From Marinilabilia salmonicolor (lineage in GTDB: Bacteria > Bacteroidota > Bacteroidia > Bacteroidales > Marinilabiliaceae), in the NCBI RefSeq assembly GCF_003003035.1, contig NZ_PVTS01000021.1:1-64000 (forward strand): DNA of 64,000 bases, read 5' to 3'. A program made the position numbers and the translations under genes. Below the pieces are notes generated by a model, which had not been told where the DNA came from, did no database searches, and was given only the letters and a program-made list of their open reading frames with translations. Positions within the stretch are counted from its first letter, which is position 1, and every line of letters begins with the position of its first letter. Positions 17,001-26,297 of the stretch are shown here, one piece after another.

Positions 17001-18464
17001 TCAGGATAATACATCAAAACTAATGGTGAAACGGGATCCCTTACCCGGCTCACTGAAAACCGATATTTTCCCGTTATTCAGGTCCACCATTTGTTTCGAC
17101 AACATTAACCCCAGACCGGTACCTGCTTCTTCGCTGGTCCCTGATGTTGATAAATTGGCAGAAAGCGAAAATATTTCTTTTTGTTTAACCTCCTGAATTC
17201 CAATACCTGTATCTTCCACATGCAATAAGGCTTTCGAGCCTTCAAGTTCCGCCCAGCAACTGACCCGGCCACCGTTTCTGGTAAATTTGATGCCGTTATG
17301 TACCAGATTGCGTACAATAAACTCCAGCATATCCTTGTCGGCTCTAATAAACAAAGCCTCGGAAACGTCACAACTCAGCCTGATTCTTTTCTTATCAGCC
17401 ACCATACTTAATTGATTATAGCATTTCTCCACCAGTTGTTTCAAATTTAACTTTACTGGAACTGCTTTAAGTTGTCCCAGCTGCGACCGTGACCAGGTAA
17501 GCAAATCATCTAGCAGTTTATAAGTTTGTTCAGACATATTGCTGATTTGCCGGGCCATCATTTTTATTTCAGGAATCGACTGCTCTTCAATGCCATCATT
17601 CAGCAACGAAGCAAACCCAATGATGGCCTGAAAAGGACTCCTCAAATCATGAGCAATAATACTAAATATCTTATCTTTCGTTTCATTCAATTCCCTCAGG
17701 TGAGCTTCGCTCTCTTTCAGGCGGTTTTCCATTTTCACTTTGGCGCTCACATCCGTAACCAGCAAACAATACTGTACACCTCCAAGTCCGAAAAGTTTAA
17801 ATTCCAGTATTTTCCCTTTGTACAAATCTTCCCATTCAAAAACATCTTCCCCGTGTTGTTCTGTATGATGCTCTCTTAGAAGCGTGGGGACATCAATATT
17901 TCCCAAGACTCCCGAAAGATATTGCCCTATAAATGAGATGCGGTTGAATATACTCGAAGACTTCAGATTGGCCTGATCAATTAAGAAATCAACCACTTCC
18001 CCTTCCTGCTTTAGTGCCTGGAGCATAAAAATGCCCACAGGTGAATTCTCAAACAGCTTCTCAAACAAATGCTCTTTGGCTTCCAGTTGCGCTTTAAGCT
18101 TCTTCCTTTCTGAAGTATTATATTTTACGGCTATATATCCGGTTATTTTGGCATTGTCATCCGAAAAAATAGGAGAAATGGAGGCTCTCTCTGTAATTAT
18201 TTCACCTGATTTACTTCTGTTCACCAAATCCCCGCTCCAATTATTTCCATTTGCAAGAGTCTGCCACAACTCGTCATAAAATTTCTTAGGATGAAACCCA
18301 CTCTTCAAGACGGACGGCTTTTTCCCCAGCACCTCTTCCCTTGTATATCCGTACACCTTTTCAAAAGTCTTATTGGCAAACACAATAGTCCCGTCAGGTT
18401 CAGTTATCAGAATAATTCCTTCCGAATTATCCAGGGCCTTCACAAGTTGTTGTTCTTTTATCAT
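17001..18464 (-). CDS. PAS-domain sensor histidine kinase
   Basis: 487 aa with no transmembrane segment, so a cytoplasmic sensor. PAS domain at about 5-120 (GIILITEPDGTIVFANKTFE; SPIFSDDNAKITGYIAVKYN), a second degenerate PAS-like segment about 130-240, then HisKA with the phospho-acceptor His at 272 (SIIAHDLRSPFQ). The HATPase domain has an N-box (NLVHNGIKF, with Gly where Ala is usual), G1 DTGIGI and G2 GTGLGLMLSK. No response regulator is adjacent, so it is an orphan kinase and its target is unknown. Confidence 0.9.
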   Translation of the reverse strand: MIKEQQLVKALDNSEGIILITEPDGTIVFANKTFEKVYGYTREEVLGKKPSVLKSGFHPKKFYDELWQTLANGNNWSGDLVNRSKSGEIITERASISPIFSDDNAKITGYIAVKYNTSERKKLKAQLEAKEHLFEKLFENSPVGIFMLQALKQEGEVVDFLIDQANLKSSSIFNRISFIGQYLSGVLGNIDVPTLLREHHTEQHGEDVFEWEDLYKGKILEFKLFGLGGVQYCLLVTDVSAKVKMENRLKESEAHLRELNETKDKIFSIIAHDLRSPFQAIIGFASLLNDGIEEQSIPEIKMMARQISNMSEQTYKLLDDLLTWSRSQLGQLKAVPVKLNLKQLVEKCYNQLSMVADKKRIRLSCDVSEALFIRADKDMLEFIVRNLVHNGIKFTRNGGRVSCWAELEGSKALLHVEDTGIGIQEVKQKEIFSLSANLSTSGTSEEAGTGLGLMLSKQMVDLNNGKISVFSEPGKGSRFTISFDVLS

Positions 18465-18544
18465 TAAGTTTAAATTTAGGCGTGATTCTTACCTATACGG
18501 CAAACCCGGTGTAAGGATAGCAACAAATAACCTGTTTTTGACGA

Positions 18545-19636
18545 CTAGCAGCAATGAATACCGTAACCGTCGAGAAAAGGATGATGGATACCCCTGCAGG
18601 CCTGACAAATAAATTCACCGTCCCTGCCTATGCCACGTGATTTCATGACAACTTCACGGCATTCAGCACATTCAACACTCTCTTCGATTGGAGCATAAGC
18701 AGGAACCTCCACCGTTACCTTCTGAATGTCAAACATTTCATCAAAGGGAATATCTAACATTCCAAAAGAAGCCCGGCGGGAAACAGCTCCAAATTTGCGC
18801 TTTAACTCTTTCTGGTGGTTTCTTTCCACCACAATTTTTTCAAACAACGGATTAAAGTCAGGAAAGTAATTGTCAATAACTTGTCTGATATCATTTTTTG
18901 CCCTTACTCTGAACCCACGCCCATTTCGGTCAACAAGGCTAAGAGCATTTTTACCATAATCCTGAAAAATTAAGGCATTATTCCCGAAAGTGCAACCACT
19001 GACATACTGAACGCCATCAGAAAAGCAGTTATTGGTCTCCACAAAAGCCAAAAGATCTTCCATGCCATCTGATGTTTGACGCATCAAATCCATAACATGC
19101 ATGGTAGCCATAACCCCCATTGACAATCCGGGACAAAAATGACCATGAAGCTCTCCTGCCTGATTCAGTAAGGCTCGGCTCTCCCCGCGTGAGATGTGCT
19201 TTTCAATATTTATTCGCGGGCGTGATGGCATTGCATCATCTCTGATATTAATATTTCTTTGGAAAGAAAAATCACTTGGTTTGATGTCAAATACAGGCGA
19301 ATCACTCAAAGCATCAAGGCCGGTTACCACCAGTTTGTTCCCCTTCCGCTCAAGCAAACGAACGGTAGTAACCCCAATTCCATTAGGTCGGTTGGGGCTA
19401 CGGGAAGCAAACACACCGCGGGTCTCCCCATTGAAAACAGGAGTTATCATCTTATATCCCTCAGATTGATGAAATCCAAAAAGAATATCGATATATTTCT
19501 GTTCGTCAATTTTGTACAGACCATCAAGGTAATCCTCCTCAATAATAATTTCAGAAACAATATTCTCCGCGTTCTTAATAAATCGTTTCTCTGTCAGTTC
19601 GTTTTTTACACGACCGATTGGTTCAAAAGTCATCAT
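18545..19636 (-). CDS. TsaA/TrmO-like - FmdE-like fusion protein
   Basis: 363 aa. Residues 1-130 are a TsaA (UPF0066/TrmO) beta-barrel: FEPIGRVKN start, RSPNRPNGIG (79-88) and DSPVFDIKP (112-120). TrmO uses S-adenosylmethionine to methylate t6A37 of tRNA; here RPNPIG of the classic motif reads RPNGIG. Residues 155-300 are FmdE-like: LHGHFCPGLSMG (163-174) and CFSDGVQYVSGCTFGNN (204-220). A C-terminal CxxC...CxxC zinc ribbon and a terminal CC follow. It is the last gene of a metal-type ABC operon, so a role in handling that metal or a metal cofactor is a better inference than routine tRNA modification. The substrate is unknown. Confidence 0.85.
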   Translation of the reverse strand: MMTFEPIGRVKNELTEKRFIKNAENIVSEIIIEEDYLDGLYKIDEQKYIDILFGFHQSEGYKMITPVFNGETRGVFASRSPNRPNGIGVTTVRLLERKGNKLVVTGLDALSDSPVFDIKPSDFSFQRNINIRDDAMPSRPRINIEKHISRGESRALLNQAGELHGHFCPGLSMGVMATMHVMDLMRQTSDGMEDLLAFVETNNCFSDGVQYVSGCTFGNNALIFQDYGKNALSLVDRNGRGFRVRAKNDIRQVIDNYFPDFNPLFEKIVVERNHQKELKRKFGAVSRRASFGMLDIPFDEMFDIQKVTVEVPAYAPIEESVECAECREVVMKSRGIGRDGEFICQACRGIHHPFLDGYGIHCC

Positions 19637-19712
19637 ATGTTCGGAATAAATTATTTTATCAATAGAAACAGTAAATCGAACAATGTCTCAACTCAGTTCA
19701 TCACCCCCCCAT

Positions 19713-20471
19713 TTACCTCAACAACGGAAGAATATAACTTTGACCATCCACATCTACTTTTTGCACTTCCACATCGTAAAGGGCCCGGAGATTCTGTTCC
19801 GAAATCACCCGCTCATCTCCCATTGCAATGATACTTCCATCTCTCAGTAGCAGGAATTGATTGGCATAGCGCAATGCAAGATTCAAATCATGAATAGCTA
19901 CGATAACCGTAATGCCTTTTGTGGAGACCTCCTTCAGCATCTTCATCACTTCAATCTGGTGACTTAAGTCCAGACTGGAGGTAGGTTCATCCAGTATAAG
20001 CACATCCGGCTCCTGCACAAGGGCCCGGGCTATGTGTACCCGCTGCAATTCGCCACCGCTGAGTTCCCCCGTAAGTCTGAGTGTCAGGTGTTCCAATGAG
20101 AAATCGCGTATGATATTCACCGTTTTCTTAAAATCTGATTTTCCGGGAGCCCATTTAATATGAGGTTTTCGGCCCAGCAAAATGGTATCAAAAACTGTGG
20201 CATTGGCCGAGCTGCCTCCCGATTGCGGAACATAACCTATGTGTTGGGCCAAAAAACGCCTGGGATAATCCTGCACGGAACGGCCGTTTACTTGAACCGT
20301 TCCAGTGTCAGGAATCAGCAATCTGTTCAGAAGCCTGATCATTGTACTCTTTCCACTTCCATTGGGCCCTATAACGGCATAAAATCCACCACCCTCAAAA
20401 ACACAATCAACATCATGAAGTACTTTTTCAGTGGAATAACCAAAGGACACCTTTTTTACTTCTATAACCAT
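19713..20471 (-). CDS. FecE/BtuD-type ABC transporter ATPase
   Basis: 252-aa ATPase of a binding-protein-dependent importer of the siderophore/cobalamin/metal-chelate class. Walker A GPNGSGKST (about 35-43), Q-loop YVPQSG, signature LSGGELQRVHIARALVQEP, Walker B VLILDEPTSSLDL, and the H-loop in VAIHDLNLALRYA. It sits 4 nt downstream of the permease and upstream of the TsaA-FmdE fusion. The substrate cannot be told from the ATPase; see the regulator and binding protein. Confidence 0.93.
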   Translation of the reverse strand: MVIEVKKVSFGYSTEKVLHDVDCVFEGGGFYAVIGPNGSGKSTMIRLLNRLLIPDTGTVQVNGRSVQDYPRRFLAQHIGYVPQSGGSSANATVFDTILLGRKPHIKWAPGKSDFKKTVNIIRDFSLEHLTLRLTGELSGGELQRVHIARALVQEPDVLILDEPTSSLDLSHQIEVMKMLKEVSTKGITVIVAIHDLNLALRYANQFLLLRDGSIIAMGDERVISEQNLRALYDVEVQKVDVDGQSYILPLLR

Positions 20472-20475
20472 AGTT

Positions 20476-21561
20476 TTATCTGCTTTTCCTGACTTTACGA
20501 ATGATTAGAAACAAAAAGAAAGGAGCTCCGACAAAGGAAGTCACTATACCAACTGGTATTACCACAGGAGCAATGATTGTCCTGGAAATAATATCCGCAA
20601 GCAACAAAAAGACTCCCCCAAGAATTACAGAACTTATCAGCACTACCCTGTCGTTGTGTCCCACCAACCAACGAGTGACATGTGGCACAACAAGCCCAAC
20701 AAATGCGATTATCCCGAAGAATGCGGTTGCTACTGCAGCACACAACGAAGCCACCACAACTGCCCAAAGGCGCAACCGATCGACATTTACACCCAAACTT
20801 CTGGCAACTTCATCTCCGGCATTTAAAGCATTGAAGCTAAACGCATTGAATACAAAAAATAAAATAGCGGGAAGAAGAACGATAAACTGAATCGTAACTT
20901 TATCCCAGGTAGCTTTGGCCATATCTCCAAACATCCAACTGATTACAGATGCCAGTTCCACATCGGTTGAAATGTATTGAAGCAAAGAGGTGCCCGACTG
21001 AAAAAGTGAGGTGAGAATAATTCCGGCCATTACCAGTATTTCAGGAGTTGCTCCGCGCCACCGGGCAAAACCGGTAATAAGCAAAGCACAGATAAGCCCG
21101 AAAAGAAAGGCAGACAAAGTTATGATCCATGGCATACGGGCCAGACTACCCACTCCGGTTGCAAAACCAGCACCTGCGGCTCCCAACACAACAATGGCAA
21201 AAGCAGCTCCAAATGCCGATGCAGCACTCAACCCTAACGTAAAAGGGGAACCAAGTGGATTTCGTATTACCGTTTGAATAACAGCACCGGATACCGACAA
21301 TGCCGCTCCGGTGGCTATAGCCGCCAGAATTCGGGGAAAACGTATCTGAAAAATCACCTGACGCGAAACCTCACTACCGCTTCCTGTCAAAACTTCAACC
21401 ACATCAGAAAACGAAAGCAGAGAACTGCCCATGGAAAGCCCCCAAAATATCAACACCAATAAAACCAATAATGATGATAACATAAAGGTCAGCCTTCGCA
21501 CATATTGTTTTCTTATCAGCTCCTCTGTCTCAGAACCGTTTCCATCCTTCATACATCTCAT
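20476..21561 (-). CDS. FecCD-type ABC transporter permease
   Basis: 361 aa, about 9-10 transmembrane helices. FecCD hallmarks: RFPRILAAIATGAALSVSGA, VIRNPLGSPFTLGLSAASAF, and near the C-terminus GLVVPHVTRWLVGHNDR, which precedes the ATPase-coupling segment. It overlaps the 3' end of the binding-protein gene by 32 nt, or 23 nt if the second Met at 21552 is used, showing tight translational coupling. Confidence 0.92.
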   Translation of the reverse strand: MRCMKDGNGSETEELIRKQYVRRLTFMLSSLLVLLVLIFWGLSMGSSLLSFSDVVEVLTGSGSEVSRQVIFQIRFPRILAAIATGAALSVSGAVIQTVIRNPLGSPFTLGLSAASAFGAAFAIVVLGAAGAGFATGVGSLARMPWIITLSAFLFGLICALLITGFARWRGATPEILVMAGIILTSLFQSGTSLLQYISTDVELASVISWMFGDMAKATWDKVTIQFIVLLPAILFFVFNAFSFNALNAGDEVARSLGVNVDRLRLWAVVVASLCAAVATAFFGIIAFVGLVVPHVTRWLVGHNDRVVLISSVILGGVFLLLADIISRTIIAPVVIPVGIVTSFVGAPFFLFLIIRKVRKSR

Positions 21562-22615
21562 TCATTTGTTCATAAACATCCTTGCCCAGCATAAACCGAT
21601 ATACCTGCCGGGCTTTATCTTCAAAACTGATATGCTCAAAGGCATCCGGAAACACCACTTTTCCAGCAAACCAGCCATTGATTAAAACCGTTTCAAAATT
21701 GGTCGCATAAAAATTGTGTGGCATCAAAGTGTAAACCCGGTTTTGCTCAAATGCTACAATGGTTCTTCGCAGCGGACTACCGGCCTCAATCGTAGGTAAT
21801 ATCTGCTCATAACCAGCGGCATCCAGAAACAGAAAATCAGGATTCCAGGATATAATCTGCTCTACATCCACATAAGTACCCACAGGCTGAACCGGTTCTG
21901 TCTCCGAAATATTTCGGGCCACATTGGTGATGCCTGTCAGCTCAAAAGGAGTAAACCACGACTGCGTAGAAGCAATGCCTTGTGCCCCCCTGTAGGAAAC
22001 CCCTCCAATATAACCTGTCACCTTATCCCCGGCATTCTCCCTTAGTTGATTAAGCATATTGATTTCATCCTCAATAAAGTTCCTCAGAGAATCCGCACGT
22101 TCCCTTTTTCCTGTTACTTTTGCAATCAGATTCAGAGACCGGTAAAAAGTTTCACGCGCATTTCGAAGATTTCCGCTGTTTAATCCCACCACCGGAATTC
22201 CGGTTTTTCCCTGCAATTCATCAGCCTCACTAACAGACGAAAAAGCCATAAAAATCACATCCGGATTATTCAGGGCTATCAGCTCACTGTCTCCACCCAT
22301 ATAAGGACCAATAACAGGCTTATCTGTCAATTCAGGACGTGCAAAAGCATAAGGCCGGCCTGGTCTGAATTCAATATCCTCAACACCTGAAACCATATCA
22401 GCCAAATCCATATAAACCAACAGCCTCAACGCTCCTGGCCCAACACCAATAATACGGTTCACTTTTTCCGGAACCCGAACGGTGCGACCATACATATCTG
22501 TAACTTCAATGCTGTTTTCGGAGTCTTGGTTACTCTTAAAGTTGCAGCCCAAAAAAAACAACAACAGCAACAAAACAACAAATTTCAACACTCTTATTAC
22601 CCCGTTTGATTGCAT
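21530..22615 (-). CDS. FecB/BtuF-type substrate-binding lipoprotein
   Basis: 361 aa. Lipoprotein signal with Cys at about 24 (LLLLFFLGCN). The mature part is a cluster A-II periplasmic binding fold: EVTDMYGRTVRVPEKVNRII start, NPDVIFMAFSSVSEADELQ, GIPVVGLNSGN, and WNPDFLFLDAAGYEQILP. Binding proteins of this shape carry ferric siderophores, haem, cobalamin or nickel chelates; the ligand is not predictable here. In this operon the neighbouring NikR-like regulator suggests a transition metal. Confidence 0.88.
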   Translation of the reverse strand: MQSNGVIRVLKFVVLLLLLFFLGCNFKSNQDSENSIEVTDMYGRTVRVPEKVNRIIGVGPGALRLLVYMDLADMVSGVEDIEFRPGRPYAFARPELTDKPVIGPYMGGDSELIALNNPDVIFMAFSSVSEADELQGKTGIPVVGLNSGNLRNARETFYRSLNLIAKVTGKRERADSLRNFIEDEINMLNQLRENAGDKVTGYIGGVSYRGAQGIASTQSWFTPFELTGITNVARNISETEPVQPVGTYVDVEQIISWNPDFLFLDAAGYEQILPTIEAGSPLRRTIVAFEQNRVYTLMPHNFYATNFETVLINGWFAGKVVFPDAFEHISFEDKARQVYRFMLGKDVYEQMNEMYEGWKRF

Positions 22616-22648
22616 AAAAATTGTTTCATTAAAACCATTAAAAACCAG

Positions 22649-23050
22649 TTACCCTGCTGATGTCATTGCCAGTTTCCCCCTGTTAATCCCCTTCAAAGCT
22701 CTGATTTTGTCTGCCAGTTCGGTTAGCTTTTTTGATTCTCCCCTTACAGCAATTATCTCGAATGATTCATCAGTTGATAAATAGAAATGCTGTGAAGACA
22801 ATATAACATCGCGATATTCGAGTTGAATATTCCCGAGTTTTGCTGACAAATCATTCTTGTGAGGATTGTAAACCAGAGTGATGGAGCCGGCCACCACATT
22901 ATTGCATTGCCATTTTTTCTCAAAAAGATAGTTTTTTATCAGGCGCCTGATACCCTGTGAACGATTGGACAAAACATTGTCTTTGACAAATGCATCCAGT
23001 TCATCAAGTAAATCCTGCTCCAGAGAAACTCCAAAACGAACTACGGACAT
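22649..23050 (-). CDS. NikR-like ribbon-helix-helix regulator with altered metal site
   Basis: 133 aa, the family's normal size. N-terminal RHH domain (VRFGVSLEQDLLDELDAFVK; NRSQGIRRLIKNYL) and a C-terminal ACT-like domain (SITLVYNPHKNDLSAKL; ESFEIIAVRGESKKLTELAD; ALKGINRGKLAM). In E. coli NikR the high-affinity nickel ligands are H76, H87, H89 and C95. Counting from the shared Q...D spacing, this protein has L77, H88, Y90 and S96 there, so only one ligand remains. It probably regulates the transporter operon it heads but may sense another metal or ligand. Confidence 0.85.
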   Translation of the reverse strand: MSVVRFGVSLEQDLLDELDAFVKDNVLSNRSQGIRRLIKNYLFEKKWQCNNVVAGSITLVYNPHKNDLSAKLGNIQLEYRDVILSSQHFYLSTDESFEIIAVRGESKKLTELADKIRALKGINRGKLAMTSAG

Positions 23051-23051
23051 G

Positions 23052-23089
23052 GTGTTATGTTTTTTACAATTAGTGTTACTACAAATGTA
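23052..23089 (-). promoter_or_regulatory. Promoter and candidate operator of the NikR-like operon
   Basis: On the minus strand TACATTTG (23082-23089) fits the TAnnTTTG -7 box 31 nt before the start codon. Between it and the ATG lie two direct TAACAC repeats (23073-23078 and 23052-23057), 21 nt apart, i.e. two helical turns, well placed for autorepression. No clear -33 box is visible. Confidence 0.4.
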
Positions 23090-23338
23090 AGAAATTCTTT
23101 ATCCCTGAGGACAGATGGAAAATCTTCGTAACATATAATATCCAACAAGCATTTGATTATGAAGCCTGAGCCCAACAAAATACACGGAATCCGGATAAAC
23201 AAAAGATTGTCATTTCCCCTTTACTTCCATTTTCACTAAATTAGCAGCTTTATAGAATGAATTAGGTATTTTAAACTATAGCCTTAAAAAAACATAATCA
23301 TTAAAACATTTTGTACCTACCATCGTAAATATAAAACC

Positions 23339-24403
23339 ATGCAAAATCTGGCACTCATAACCATTGTCCTGGCAACCATGCTGGGAAGCACCACACTGAT
23401 CGCACAGGAGCAGGAAGAGGACAATCTTCACTCTTATACCAGAAATGAAGAGCACATCCATCTGGCTGACGACTACAAAGGTGTTGAGATTCACAATCAA
23501 CATGGAGAAATAGAGATTACCGCCTGGTTAAAAGATACCATTCTCATTAAAATCGAAACCATTGTGATGGCCGAATACCGGGATATGGCCAACGAAGTAT
23601 TTGACCGTCTGAACATTAATCAAACCACCCTTGAAGGGATGGCTTTCATGCGTACTGCTTTTGATGAAGAGTTTCATTCTTCTTTTCCCTTTCGAATCAA
23701 TTACGAAGTTTTCATGCCCGCAGATAAAAAGATAATAATTGACAATCGGTTCGGCAATGTCACCATTACAGACATTACCGCCAAAATGGACATTAAACTC
23801 GAATATGGAAACCTTACGCAAAGCGGATTACAGGAAGCAGATACCATCATAGCAAACCTGTCGTTTGGTGAAGCGCAGTTCAATAAAATCAACCATGCAG
23901 AGGCTGAAATATACAATTCGGGGGTAAAGATTGAAAGCGTTCATTCAGCGGTTATTTCGGGTAAATATTGTCAGATCGATATTGGAGATGCCGGCAGTCT
24001 GGATTTTTCAAATCATACAGCACGCATTAACGTTAACCGGGTCGAAAACCTAAACATCAACGGTCAGTTTTGCTTTGTATCCGTAAATGAATTAACCAAT
24101 CAGGGAAAAGTGGAAATATCTGATGGTTTGTTGATTACCACTTTATCAGAACAAACCAGTGCGTTTTCCGTTTTTAATAAAAATGCCCCGGCAAACATCA
24201 CCATATCACCAAAACTTTCCTATACCCTTCATGGAGAGGTTACTGACGGTAACTTCAGACATGACAATCAACACCTGTTTAAAACCATAAGTGAGCCCAA
24301 TAAGATTTCTTTTTCAGGAGAATCTGTTTCGGAAAATAAAGAAATGGCAACCCTCATTCTCTTCAACAGGAATGCAGGAATCAATATAAAAACAAAGAAA
24401 TAA
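23339..24403 (+). CDS. Secreted adhesin-like (DUF4097-type) protein
   Basis: 354 aa. Signal peptide MQNLALITIVLATMLGSTTL followed by IAQ. The mature protein is beta-rich with many short strand repeats (VEIHNQHGEIEITAW; IIIDNRFGNVTITDITAKMD; IKLEYGNLTQSGLQEADTII), resembling the right-handed repetitive fold of DUF4097 putative adhesins. No catalytic motif is seen. It ends 7 nt before the aminopeptidase gene and may be co-transcribed with it. I am confident that it is a real secreted gene but not of its role. Confidence 0.7.
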   Translation: MQNLALITIVLATMLGSTTLIAQEQEEDNLHSYTRNEEHIHLADDYKGVEIHNQHGEIEITAWLKDTILIKIETIVMAEYRDMANEVFDRLNINQTTLEGMAFMRTAFDEEFHSSFPFRINYEVFMPADKKIIIDNRFGNVTITDITAKMDIKLEYGNLTQSGLQEADTIIANLSFGEAQFNKINHAEAEIYNSGVKIESVHSAVISGKYCQIDIGDAGSLDFSNHTARINVNRVENLNINGQFCFVSVNELTNQGKVEISDGLLITTLSEQTSAFSVFNKNAPANITISPKLSYTLHGEVTDGNFRHDNQHLFKTISEPNKISFSGESVSENKEMATLILFNRNAGINIKTKK

Positions 24404-24410
24404 ACAGAAT

Positions 24411-26195
24411 ATGTCAGACTATTCAGATCGAATTCAGAACCTGCGTACAAAAATGGCCGCTAACGGCATCGATGTATGCATTGTACCGGGAAGTGACGCA
24501 CACATCAGTGAGTATCTGGCCGACCACTGGAAAGTAAGAGATTATCTGTGTGGATTTACCGGATCGGCCGGAACCCTTGTTGTGGGAGCTGACTGTGCCT
24601 GCTTGTGGACAGACTCCAGATACTACCTGCAGGCAGATGTAGAACTGGCGGATACCGGCGTTAAGCTGGTTAAAGAAGGGCTTCCTGATGTACCCGATTA
24701 CATTGACTGGATCTCAGCAAATCTTTCACCCGGCAGTAAAGTTGCTATCAATGCCACCTGTTTTCCTGTGGAAAAGGTTAGATCTATGGAGCAGGCGTTG
24801 CGAAAGAAACAGATTCATCTGGAAACAAAATACACGCTTGCAGAGGATGTGTGGGAAACACGTCCTGCCATTCCTGACACCCCGGTGCGGGAGCATGCAG
24901 ATAAATACAATGGTCGAACCAGAAAAGAAAAAATTGAGCTGGTACGTCAGCAACTGAAAGAAAAGGGAGGAACCCACTATGTAACAGGAGCTCTCGACGA
25001 GATTGCATGGCTCATGAATCTGCGGGGCGACGACATCTCCTACAACCCTGTTTTTCATGCTTTCCTGATTATATCACAGGATTATGTTTCCCTTTTTATA
25101 AATCCCAACAAACTGACCTCGGCAATTGGGAAAAAACTATCCAATGAAAACATTCGAATCAACCTTTATCAGCATATCTACAACCACCTGGGTGATCTGC
25201 CTGATCATGCCGTAGTCTGCATGGATTCAAACCGTAATAACTGGGCTCTTTTCGAAGCTATTCCAAAGTCGATTCCACGAATTGAAGGGACAGGCATTAT
25301 CACACAACTTAAGGCCATAAAAACAGGAACTGAAATCGAGAACATCCGTCAAACCATGGCCCAGGATGGGGTGGCAATGGTAAAATTCCTCAAATGGCTG
25401 GAAGAGGAGGTTCCCGGAGGCAGGGTTACTGAACTATCTGCATCAGAGCAACTCACCCGCTTCCGTGCAGAGAACCCGGAGTTTCAGGGAAAATCATTCA
25501 GTACTATTTCCGGTTATGAAGCACATGGTGCCATCGTGCATTATCATGTTTCTCCGGAATTTGACGCCAAACTGGAGTCCAAAGGCGTTTATCTGGTCGA
25601 TTCGGGCGGTCAGTACCCCACGGGGACCACAGACATTACACGTACCATTGCTCTGGGCCCTATTCATGAACAGGTAAAAACCGACTACACACTTGTTCTT
25701 AAAGGACACATTGCTTTGGCAAAAGCTGTTTTCCCAAAAGGCACCCGCGGTGTTCACCTGGATGCCCTGGCGCGCCGTCCATTATGGGAAGCAAGACTGA
25801 ATTACGGTCACGGAACAGGTCATGGAATCGGTTTCTTTCTCAATGTTCATGAAGGCCCGCAAAGCATACGGTCGCAGGACAATGGAATTGAAATCGAACC
25901 CGGAATGATATCCTCAAATGAGCCGGGGGTTTACAGAGCCATGGAATACGGTATCAGAATAGAAAATCTGATTCTTACCAAAGAAGCCGGAGAATCAGAT
26001 TTCGGCACATTTTTTGAGTTTGAAACACTAACCCTCTGCCCCATTGATTTATCTCTCGTTTCTACTGAGATCCTTAGCACAGGAGAAAAAGAGTGGTTAA
26101 ACAATTATCACCAAAGAGTGTTTGAAAAACTGTCCCCTCTTTTGAATAAAGAAGAGCAGGCCTGGTTGAAACAAAAAACAACCCCGATTGATTAA
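24411..26195 (+). CDS. pepP: Xaa-Pro aminopeptidase (M24B, long form)
   Basis: 594 aa, the three-domain form: two creatinase-like N-terminal domains (MSDYSDRIQNLRTKMAANGI, ALDEIAWLMNLRGDDI) and the pita-bread metallopeptidase domain from about 310. Dinuclear metal ligands appear in LVDSGGQY, GTTDITRTI, GHGTGHGIGFFLNVHE, and the two Glu motifs SSNEPGVY and GIRIENL. A short M24_C tail follows. It removes N-terminal residues preceding proline and is cytoplasmic, with no signal peptide. Confidence 0.94.
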   Translation: MSDYSDRIQNLRTKMAANGIDVCIVPGSDAHISEYLADHWKVRDYLCGFTGSAGTLVVGADCACLWTDSRYYLQADVELADTGVKLVKEGLPDVPDYIDWISANLSPGSKVAINATCFPVEKVRSMEQALRKKQIHLETKYTLAEDVWETRPAIPDTPVREHADKYNGRTRKEKIELVRQQLKEKGGTHYVTGALDEIAWLMNLRGDDISYNPVFHAFLIISQDYVSLFINPNKLTSAIGKKLSNENIRINLYQHIYNHLGDLPDHAVVCMDSNRNNWALFEAIPKSIPRIEGTGIITQLKAIKTGTEIENIRQTMAQDGVAMVKFLKWLEEEVPGGRVTELSASEQLTRFRAENPEFQGKSFSTISGYEAHGAIVHYHVSPEFDAKLESKGVYLVDSGGQYPTGTTDITRTIALGPIHEQVKTDYTLVLKGHIALAKAVFPKGTRGVHLDALARRPLWEARLNYGHGTGHGIGFFLNVHEGPQSIRSQDNGIEIEPGMISSNEPGVYRAMEYGIRIENLILTKEAGESDFGTFFEFETLTLCPIDLSLVSTEILSTGEKEWLNNYHQRVFEKLSPLLNKEEQAWLKQKTTPID

Positions 26196-26205
26196 TTCCG
26201 GGGTT
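26180..26205 (+). terminator. Hairpin at the end of pepP
   Basis: AACCCCG / CGGGGTT arms (26180-26186, 26199-26205) overlap the pepP stop and are followed by an AT-rich run (TTTACAAATATTTT). A second hairpin, CGGCATGG / CCATGCCG (26221-26245), follows. Probable termination region, with only a modest T-tract. Confidence 0.5.
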
Positions 26206-26297
26206 TACAAATATTTTCTGCGGCATGGGTGGTTCATCCATGCCGTGTTGTTATGAGTTTAAATTCAGAATTACAACAAAACTAAAAATCATCAGCT

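Noticed and set aside
22616-23338. Cobalamin riboswitch upstream of the ABC operon
   Set aside because: The leader before the NikR-like gene is under 40 nt after the predicted start and contains no B12-box-like sequence.
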